Shown in pieces: positions 1-5,378 of a DNA stretch of 5,378 nt. The translations under genes were made by a program, and so were the position numbers. The stretch spans positions 1-5,378 of the forward strand of contig NZ_CALIAA010000119.1 in NCBI RefSeq assembly GCF_938040765.1. Direction: 5' to 3'. Under the pieces are notes generated by a model. The model made no database searches and was not told where the DNA came from. It saw only the letters and a list, made by a program, of their open reading frames with translations. Within the stretch, counting starts at the first letter, position 1; every line of letters begins with the position of its first letter. The DNA is from an uncultured Fretibacterium sp. GTDB lineage: Bacteria; Synergistota; Synergistia; Synergistales; Aminobacteriaceae.

Positions 1-177
1 ACCTTCGCTACGCTCATCACCTTGGAACAGGGCGTTCCCATCGAAACCGTAAGCAAGATGCTTGGGCATAGTACTGTGCGCATGACCGAACGATATGCGG
101 AAGTCACTCCCCAAAAGCTATTTGAGGAGTTCGACCGCTTGATCACCTTCACCGAAGATTTACACCTGACCATTTAA
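1..177 (+). CDS. Tyrosine recombinase (integrase), C-terminal fragment
   Basis: This is the last 58 codons of a tyrosine-family site-specific recombinase; the start lies outside the window. The frame is open from base 1 to the TAA at 175-177. The end of the catalytic domain is clear: a helix followed by MLGHSTVRMTERYAEVT. The LGH histidine (fragment residue 23) is an active-site residue, and the tyrosine nine residues later (residue 32, codon 94-96) is the nucleophile that forms the covalent 3'-phosphotyrosine link. The upstream catalytic Arg, Lys and HxxR residues are not in the window. The tail is short and charged, as in Bacteroidetes transposon and phage integrases of about 400 residues. 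A second integrase begins 11 bases downstream on the same strand, so the pair is probably co-transcribed on a mobile element. The base composition is clearly less GC-rich than the sequence beyond about position 490. The family is certain; the specific element cannot be named. Confidence 0.9.
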   Translation, partial: TFATLITLEQGVPIETVSKMLGHSTVRMTERYAEVTPQKLFEEFDRLITFTEDLHLTI

Positions 178-590
178 CCAAAACCGATATGAGAAGTACA
201 TTCAAAATCCTGTTCTACATCAACAGACAGAAGACAAAGACCGACGGCAAGACAGCCATCTTTTGCCGCATCACCATCGATGGCAAAAGCACAGCTATTG
301 CCACAGGCGAGGAATGTCTGCCAGATGAATGGAAGAGCAGACAGGGTATAACCGGCGAAAAGAAAATCAACCAACGCCTCGCAGCGTTCAGGGAGCTTGT
401 GGAAAAGACCTACGCGGAAATGCTTACGAAGGACGGCGTGGTCAGCGCTGAACTGCTCAAGAATCGCTTGCAGGGTGTCGCCGCGGCACCAGAAGGTCAC
501 TCGGAGCTCCGGAACGTCCGCCGCCGCTGCGGCCAGACGCCCGCCCACGATTCCTCCCACTCCGCCCAAACCGACAATGGTGATGTTCAT
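174..590 (-). CDS. Ketopantoate reductase-like (ApbA/PanE family) N-terminus, truncated
   Basis: The protein begins MNITIVGLGGVGGIVGG, a first beta strand followed by the GxGGxG dinucleotide-binding turn of ketopantoate reductases. These enzymes use NADPH to reduce 2-dehydropantoate to pantoate in pantothenate and CoA synthesis, although many paralogues in the family act on other substrates. A second strand, RVTFWCRGDTLQAI (residues 30-43), matches the family's second beta strand and the RG that contacts the cofactor phosphate. The ATG at 590 is preferred because AGAGGAG (605-599, minus strand) lies 8 bases before it; an upstream in-frame ATG at 617 has no such site. After residue 43 (below about 462) the frame continues to a stop at 174-176, but this part is only the antisense of the integrase. 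About 43 of a usual 300 or so residues remain, with no catalytic lysine or C-terminal domain. The substrate cannot be judged from this piece. Confidence 0.75.
   Translation of the reverse strand: MNITIVGLGGVGGIVGGRLAAAAADVPELRVTFWCRGDTLQAILEQFSADHAVLRKHFRVGLFHKLPERCEALVDFLFAGYTLSALPFIWQTFLACGNSCAFAIDGDAAKDGCLAVGLCLLSVDVEQDFECTSHIGFG
462..488. other. Junction between integrase-bearing and GC-rich host sequence
   Basis: The plus strand reads as integrase through LQGV (to about 479). The minus strand reads as a Rossmann-fold reductase through CRGDTLQAI (down to about 462). Both families therefore lay claim to roughly the same 15-25 bases, and each loses its expected continuation beyond them. 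Codon usage and base composition change across the same point. I see no target-site duplication, inverted repeat or attachment core here. The overlap would suit a join at a short shared sequence. Confidence 0.75.
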
Positions 591-598
591 AAAGGGAT

Positions 599-605
599 CT
601 CCTCT
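599..605 (-). promoter_or_regulatory. Ribosome binding site of the ketopantoate reductase-like gene
   Basis: AGAGGAG on the minus strand lies 8 bases upstream of the ATG at 590 and decides that start over the ATG at 617. Just upstream, GGGGG (610-614) can pair with CCCCC (620-624) around the loop CATGT. This gives a small GC hairpin four bases from the ribosome binding site that could affect translation. It has no T-run on the minus strand, so it is not called a terminator. Confidence 0.6.
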
Positions 606-657
606 CGGCGGGGGCATGTCCCCCCTTTGCTGCCTGATCGGTGCTCAGCCTCCAAAT

Positions 658-1329
658 TCAGATTCCAAGGTGCTGCAGCGCCTGCACGGCGTAGGGCGTC
701 AGCCCGTAGAGATCGATGTCCTCCGGCAGGGAGCAGCGCGGGGACGGCACGGCGGGAAGCCCCAGAAAGGCGTTGAGCCGCGTTGCGGACGTGGACCGCA
801 GCAGTCCCTCCTCCTCGCCGTAGAGGACCATCAGCTCCTCGAAGAGCCAGGGGACGCGGCGCAGATAGTACTTCTGGCACCAGGCCTCCGCGAGATGGAA
901 CGGCTTGGCGGGGACGATCCGGGACCTCGGATAGCTGCGGCCGCAGAGGATGCTGCGGTCGGCCGCGGCCTGAGCCAGGCGGCGCTCCTTGGCGTCCCTC
1001 ACGAAGATGCAGGGGGCGCGGCGCGGCGCGGCATCCGGTGGCGTGCCGCAGTACCAGCACATGAAGAGCTCCAGGAGCTGGCCGTAACTGATCGTCCGCG
1101 GGTCGTACTCCACCCTCACGGTCTCGACGTGGTCGCCGACGTCGTCGTAGGTGGGGGTGGGAAAGGAACCGCCCGCGTACCCCACGCTGGTCCTCCACAC
1201 GCCCCTCGTAATGCCGAGCCTGGCCTCTAGGCCCTTGAAGCACCCCATGGCGAACAGCGCCGACTCGAGCTGAGCCGGGGTCATCCTGTCGATCGGGGGA
1301 ATCTTCTCAGACAATGCCGTCCTCGTCAC
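658..1329 (-). CDS. Divergent peptide-methionine (S)-S-oxide reductase (MsrA) family protein
   Basis: This 223-residue protein has the MsrA fold signature. MsrA enzymes reduce methionine-S-sulfoxide in proteins using a nucleophilic cysteine. Visible features are MGCFKG with the candidate catalytic Cys30, SVGYAGG (48-54), PTYDDV (59-64), the DHVETVRVEYDP block (66-77) with His67 and Glu69 where the family has GHxE, and FHLAEAWCQKYY (144-155), which matches the usual FYxAExYHQxY. Departures are notable: the Trp of GCFWG is Lys32, the DxGxQYRS motif that supplies an active-site Asp and Tyr is replaced by PDAAPRRAPCIFV, and His of the HQ pair is Cys151. The roughly 60-residue C-terminus (161-223) resembles nothing I recognise. 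Other cysteines (91, 94, 107, 129, 199) could act in recycling. The start is GTG at 1329, with AAGGAG nine bases upstream. The gene ends 67 bases before the ketopantoate reductase-like gene on the same strand. Family membership is well supported; reductase activity is uncertain. Confidence 0.8.
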   Translation of the reverse strand: MTRTALSEKIPPIDRMTPAQLESALFAMGCFKGLEARLGITRGVWRTSVGYAGGSFPTPTYDDVGDHVETVRVEYDPRTISYGQLLELFMCWYCGTPPDAAPRRAPCIFVRDAKERRLAQAAADRSILCGRSYPRSRIVPAKPFHLAEAWCQKYYLRRVPWLFEELMVLYGEEEGLLRSTSATRLNAFLGLPAVPSPRCSLPEDIDLYGLTPYAVQALQHLGI

Positions 1330-1338
1330 TATACGTCA

Positions 1339-1344
1339 CTCCTT
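1339..1344 (-). promoter_or_regulatory. Ribosome binding site fixing the GTG start of the MsrA-like gene
   Basis: AAGGAG on the minus strand sits nine bases before the GTG at 1329. This favours GTG over the in-frame TTG at 1314 and the ATG at 1284, neither of which has a comparable site. Confidence 0.65.
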
Positions 1345-1495
1345 GGCCTCCGCCGCACCATAACGGCCGAAAACTTTTTCCTTGTTCCTCGTTCCGATCC
1401 CACCGCGCCATTATGGAGCAGGACGGCGGGCGCGTCATCGTCATATTCCGCATCCGGGCGGGGGAAGGGCGAAAATCCGCAAAACACCTTCCGTA

Positions 1496-1510
1496 GGAGG
1501 GGGGCCCTCC
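1496..1510 (-). terminator. Possible weak terminator after the S9 peptidase gene
   Basis: About 30 bases past the peptidase stop, GGAGGG and CCCTCC form a perfect six-base-pair stem around a three-base loop, in a run of G and C that also allows alternative pairings. On the minus strand only a short TTTT follows, about 11 bases later (1484-1481). It is therefore a poor match to a classic intrinsic terminator. The rest of the 209-base gap down to the MsrA-like gene (1330-1495) shows no convincing ORF or promoter. Confidence 0.3.
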
Positions 1511-1538
1511 CCCCGCTCCGCGGCCGGCCCGTAGAGGG

Positions 1539-3458
<1,920 letters not shown>

Positions 3459-3466
3459 GGGCAAAA

Positions 3467-3472
3467 CCTCCT
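3467..3472 (-). promoter_or_regulatory. Ribosome binding site of the S9 peptidase gene
   Basis: A perfect AGGAGG on the minus strand lies eight bases before the ATG at 3458. The octamer TCTTTCAG occurs twice just upstream on the minus strand (3488-3481 and 3478-3471) with a ten-base period, the second copy overlapping the start of the ribosome binding site. Confidence 0.75.
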
Positions 3473-3532
3473 GAAAGAGACTGAAAGAATCTGGCGGAAC
3501 CCCGGAGCCCGGTTTTTCTCATGAATCCCCTC

Positions 3533-3561
3533 TTGCATCCCGGAGCCTCTTTCGCTACTCT
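3533..3561 (+). promoter_or_regulatory. Possible promoter for the small membrane protein and amidohydrolase genes
   Basis: TTGCAT (3533-3538) and TACTCT (3556-3561) are separated by 17 bases, the preferred sigma-70 spacing, but each hexamer matches its consensus at only three of six positions. It lies in the divergent region between the peptidase and the rightward genes, where a promoter is expected. The implied leader contains a small hairpin, GCGGA-AAAA-TCCGC (3596-3609). I could not pick a convincing minus-strand promoter for the peptidase in the same region. Confidence 0.25.
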
Positions 3562-3650
3562 ACAGGGAGGGGCGTTTCGTGCCATGGGTTTTTATGCGGA
3601 AAAATCCGCGAACGCCGGGGAAAAACGACGAAGGAGGTGCGGTTGGGACG

Positions 3651-3815
3651 ATGACGATGGCCATTCCCATTCCTGCGGCGATCCTGTTCTTTTGTGCCGC
3701 GGCCATGACGTTCATGGCGGTGCGGCGCCTGCGGGCCGGACAGAGGGGCCGTGCCCTGTTCAATCTGCTGCTGGCCGCCTTCATGGCGATCTTCGCCTGG
3801 GGATACCTCGGCTGA
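3651..3815 (+). CDS. Small hypothetical protein with two predicted membrane segments
   Basis: I do not recognise this 54-residue protein. It has two hydrophobic stretches that look like membrane helices, at about residues 3-21 (AIPIPAAILFFCAAAMTFMA) and 33-52 (ALFNLLLAAFMAIFAWGYLG). A strongly basic linker (RRLRAGQRGR) joins them, which by the positive-inside rule predicts a cytoplasmic loop with both ends outside. The start is uncertain. ATG at 3651 begins where the hydrophobic part begins, but AAGGAGG (3631-3637) is 13 bases away, which is long. An in-frame GTG at 3579, six bases after GGGAGGGG, would give 78 residues with an extra hydrophilic N-terminus. The gene ends 42 bases before the amidohydrolase on the same strand, suggesting a shared transcript, although two T-tracts lie between them. 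The membrane pattern in a GC-rich context supports a real gene, with moderate certainty. Confidence 0.55.
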   Translation: MTMAIPIPAAILFFCAAAMTFMAVRRLRAGQRGRALFNLLLAAFMAIFAWGYLG

Positions 3816-3830
3816 GGCCGGCCGGGGACG

Positions 3831-3845
3831 TTTTTCATCTTTTTT
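3831..3845 (+). other. T-tracts between the small membrane protein and the amidohydrolase
   Basis: Two runs, T5 (3831-3835) and T6 (3840-3845), follow a GC-rich stretch. That stretch includes CCTC-GGCT-GAGG (3806-3817), a four-base-pair stem, and the palindrome GGCCGGCC (3816-3823). The hairpins are short and set back from the Ts. The arrangement could cause partial termination before the amidohydrolase, or it could mean nothing. Confidence 0.25.
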
Positions 3846-3857
3846 ATCGAAAAGGGG

Positions 3858-5063
3858 ATGCTGGTGAATATGGACGGGAAGGACCTGAAGGGCTTCGGAA
3901 AAAAGGCCTCGGAGCTGAACGGCTATGCCGTGGAGCTCCGACGGGAGCTGCATGCCCATCCGGAGCTGGAGCACGAACTGCCCTTCACGGAGGGCGTGAT
4001 CGTCCGTGAGCTGGAGAAGCTGAACCTGGACGGGCTCCGGCCGGGGATGGGGCGCGGGCACGGGGTCTGCGCCGACCTCGTGGGGGGGCGCCCGGGAAAG
4101 GTCCTGGCGCTGCGCGCCGACATGGACGCGCTGCCCGTGAGGGAGGAGACGGGGCTGCCCTACGCCTCCACGAACGGCTGCATGCACGCCTGCGGGCACG
4201 ACGCCCACGTGGCCATGCTGCTGACGGCGGCCCGGCTGCTGGCCGAGGCCCGGTCCGAGCTTGCCGGGACGGTGCGCTTTCTCTTCCAGCCGGCGGAGGA
4301 GACCGTCGCGGGGGCACTCTCCATGATCGAGAGCGGCGCCCTGGATGGGGTCGATGCGATTGTGGGGCTCCACACCGGGAGCATCTGGGAAGGCCTCGAG
4401 CCCGGACAGATCGGCTGGCGGGTGGGGCCCATGATGGCCTCGACGACGACGATCCGGGTCGAGCTCCAGGGCCGGGGAGGGCACGGGGCCACGCCCCACC
4501 TGACGGTGGACCCGATCGTGATGGCCGCGGAGGTCGTCTCCCAGCTCCAGACCCTGGTCAGTCGGGAGCTCAGCCCCTTCGAGCCGGCCGTGGTCACCTT
4601 CGGTAAGATCTCGGGCGGACGGGCCCATAACGTCATCGCCGACACCTGTGAGCTCTTCGGGACGATGCGGTGCTTCAACACGGAGACCGACGCCTTCCTC
4701 AAGGAGCGCATCACCGCGACGGTCGAGGGCGTGGCCGCCTCCATGCGCGGGCGCGGAACGGTGACCTTCAGCGGGTACCTGCCCCCCGTCGTCAACGACG
4801 AGGCGATCACCCTGAGGATGCGGGACATCCTGAGGACGACGCTGGGCGAGGGGTCGGAGCACGAGGTCGTGCGGCCCTCCTCCGGGGCGGAGGACTTCGC
4901 CGAGTACCTTCGGAAGGTCCCGGGCGCATTTTTCTATCACTGCTCCACCTTCGGGGACGGGCGCGACCATCCGCACCACAACTCCCGGTTCGACGTCAAC
5001 GAGTCCGTGCTCTGGACGGGGGCCGCCGCGATGGCCGCCTTCGCCCTCCGGTGGCAGGACTGA
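3858..5063 (+). CDS. M20D family metal-dependent amidohydrolase (N-acyl-amino acid hydrolase type)
   Basis: This 401-residue cytoplasmic enzyme, with no signal peptide, belongs to the M20D group that includes hippurate hydrolase, IAA-amino acid hydrolase and N-acetyldiaminopimelate deacetylase. The group removes an acyl or aminoacyl group from an amino acid using a two-metal centre. Visible landmarks are RRELHAHPELEHE (28-40), RADMDALPVRE (86-96), the metal ligands in HACGHDAH (Cys112, His114), FQPAEE (Glu147, Glu148), GLHT (His172) and HHNSRFDVNE (His374), plus the dimerisation-domain motif GGHGATPHLTVDP (207-219). All expected ligands are present and the length is normal. The exact substrate cannot be assigned. 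The start is unsettled: the nearest ribosome binding sequence, AAAGGGG (3851-3857), directly abuts the ATG at 3858, so GTG at 3864 (6-base spacing) or ATG at 3870 (12 bases) may be used. The gene follows the small membrane protein gene by 42 bases and is followed by a strong hairpin. Confidence 0.95.
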   Translation: MLVNMDGKDLKGFGKKASELNGYAVELRRELHAHPELEHELPFTEGVIVRELEKLNLDGLRPGMGRGHGVCADLVGGRPGKVLALRADMDALPVREETGLPYASTNGCMHACGHDAHVAMLLTAARLLAEARSELAGTVRFLFQPAEETVAGALSMIESGALDGVDAIVGLHTGSIWEGLEPGQIGWRVGPMMASTTTIRVELQGRGGHGATPHLTVDPIVMAAEVVSQLQTLVSRELSPFEPAVVTFGKISGGRAHNVIADTCELFGTMRCFNTETDAFLKERITATVEGVAASMRGRGTVTFSGYLPPVVNDEAITLRMRDILRTTLGEGSEHEVVRPSSGAEDFAEYLRKVPGAFFYHCSTFGDGRDHPHHNSRFDVNESVLWTGAAAMAAFALRWQD

Positions 5064-5098
5064 TCGGTCCCTGCGGCGATGGACCTGGTTTTGATGGA

Positions 5099-5152
5099 CG
5101 AAGGGCGGGTCTGAGGACCCGCCCTTCGCCGCTCGCGAGAGCTCGTCTTTTT
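5099..5152 (+). terminator. Terminator after the amidohydrolase gene
   Basis: Thirty-five bases past the stop there is a perfect 12-base-pair stem, CGAAGGGCGGGT (5099-5110) with ACCCGCCCTTCG (5117-5128), closed by the loop CTGAGG. A second, smaller hairpin, GCTC-GCGA-GAGC (5131-5142), has a GNRA loop and is followed by TTTTT at 5148-5152. The T-run is about 20 bases from the large stem, so the pair of hairpins may act together. Plus-strand orientation is preferred because no T-run follows on the minus strand. Confidence 0.7.
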
Positions 5153-5378
5153 GAAAAACGCCGTGTCGGAATCGCCGTATCTATGGCTGCCGGTCCCATC
5201 ATAACGAAGTGCCGGGTTTGCCGAGTCCGCCGCCCCGAGACGGGGGCGGAGAATACGATGCACCGATATCCTGAAACGTGACATCGACGATCTGCCGCGC
5301 CCCATACCTCGCCGCCGGATCTTGGGAAGCGCTGATTAAAACAAGAACGCACATTTTGCCAAAGGAAAATATGTAAAA
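5153..5378. other. Non-coding right end with a hairpin and an AT-rich tail
   Basis: I see no supportable gene here. A GC-rich hairpin, CCGCCCC (5230-5236) with GGGGCGG (5243-5249) around the loop GAGACG, lacks a T-run. Composition changes sharply at about 5333: the last 45 or so bases are A-rich, while everything to the left is GC-rich. The string aaaggaaaatATG near the end looks like a ribosome binding site and start, but TAA follows the ATG at once. The tail could be an upstream region of a gene beyond the window, or the edge of a mobile element. Confidence 0.5.

Larger units (their letters stand above)
189..776 (+). pseudogene. Second tyrosine recombinase, N-terminal domain only, truncated at a chimeric junction
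   Basis: The start ATG at 189 begins MRSTFKILFYINRQK, a typical opening of Bacteroidetes integrases. Residues 1 to about 90 match the arm-type DNA-binding domain: a beta-rich segment (FCRITIDGKSTAIATG, then the PDEWKS turn) followed by a helical stretch. Recognisable integrase sequence ends near LLKNRLQGV (residues 89-97, about position 479). The frame stays open to 776, but residues after about 100 are a low-complexity Arg/Ala-rich read of the antisense strand of the ketopantoate reductase and MsrA-like genes, so they are not integrase. The core-binding and catalytic domains are missing, roughly three quarters of a normal protein of about 400 residues. No Shine-Dalgarno sequence precedes the ATG, only the A-rich ccaaaaccgat, which is usual in Bacteroidetes. 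The fragment would not be an active recombinase. The truncation may be biological or an assembly artefact. Confidence 0.8.

Noticed and set aside
397..1230. A 277-codon plus-strand frame across the junction and the MsrA-like gene
   Set aside because: It runs antisense to the MsrA-like protein, has biased low-complexity sequence, and its start lies inside the integrase fragment in another frame.
1314..1496. A 60-codon plus-strand frame in the gap between the peptidase and MsrA-like genes
   Set aside because: It has no ribosome binding site, no hydrophobic or domain pattern, and partly overlaps the MsrA-like start region.
3500..3517. CCGG-AGC-CCGG followed by TTTTT, resembling a plus-strand terminator
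   Set aside because: The stem is only four base pairs and no plus-strand gene ends upstream. It lies in the peptidase leader, so it is probably chance.
3555..4979. A 474-codon minus-strand frame opposite the amidohydrolase gene
   Set aside because: It is a His/Gly/Pro/Arg-rich antisense shadow of an M20D gene that has all its metal ligands.
5366..5376. aaggaaaatATG at the right end as the start of a new gene
   Set aside because: The ATG is followed directly by TAA.

Overview
The window has two parts of different origin. Positions 1 to about 480 have moderate base composition and hold two tandem tyrosine recombinase (integrase) fragments of the type found on Bacteroidetes mobile elements. 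The rest, to about 5330, is strongly GC-rich, with good Shine-Dalgarno sequences and a dense run of ordinary bacterial genes. Its protein mix (an exported S9 peptidase, an M20 amidohydrolase, and ketopantoate reductase and MsrA relatives) fits an anaerobic peptide or amino-acid fermenter, perhaps a member of the Synergistota. That assignment is inference from protein character only. The two parts meet between about 462 and 488, where an integrase reading rightward and a ketopantoate reductase reading leftward both break off. The join is either an assembly chimera or an illegitimate recombination scar.

Layout: (1) 1-177, the C-terminal end of one integrase (+). (2) 189 to about 480, the N-terminal arm-binding domain of a second integrase (+), cut off. 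(3) 590 down to about 465, the N-terminus of a ketopantoate reductase-like protein (-), cut off. (4) 1329-658, a divergent MsrA-family protein (-). (5) 3458-1539, an exported prolyl-oligopeptidase-family (S9) serine peptidase (-). (6) A divergent intergenic region at 3459-3650. (7) 3651-3815, a small protein with two predicted membrane segments (+). (8) 3858-5063, an M20D metal-dependent amidohydrolase (+), followed by a strong hairpin at 5099-5128. (9) 5064-5378 has no gene. It contains hairpins and an abrupt change to AT-rich sequence in the last 45 or so bases.

The peptidase and the amidohydrolase face away from each other across a shared 190-base region. Together they suggest peptide breakdown outside the cytoplasm and hydrolysis of N-acyl amino acids or short peptides inside it. 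The MsrA-like and ketopantoate reductase-like genes lie on the same strand, 67 bases apart, each with its own ribosome binding site. No CRISPR array, RNA gene, defence system or other unusual multi-gene system is visible. The most notable points are the chimeric junction, the motif-deficient MsrA relative and the small membrane protein.
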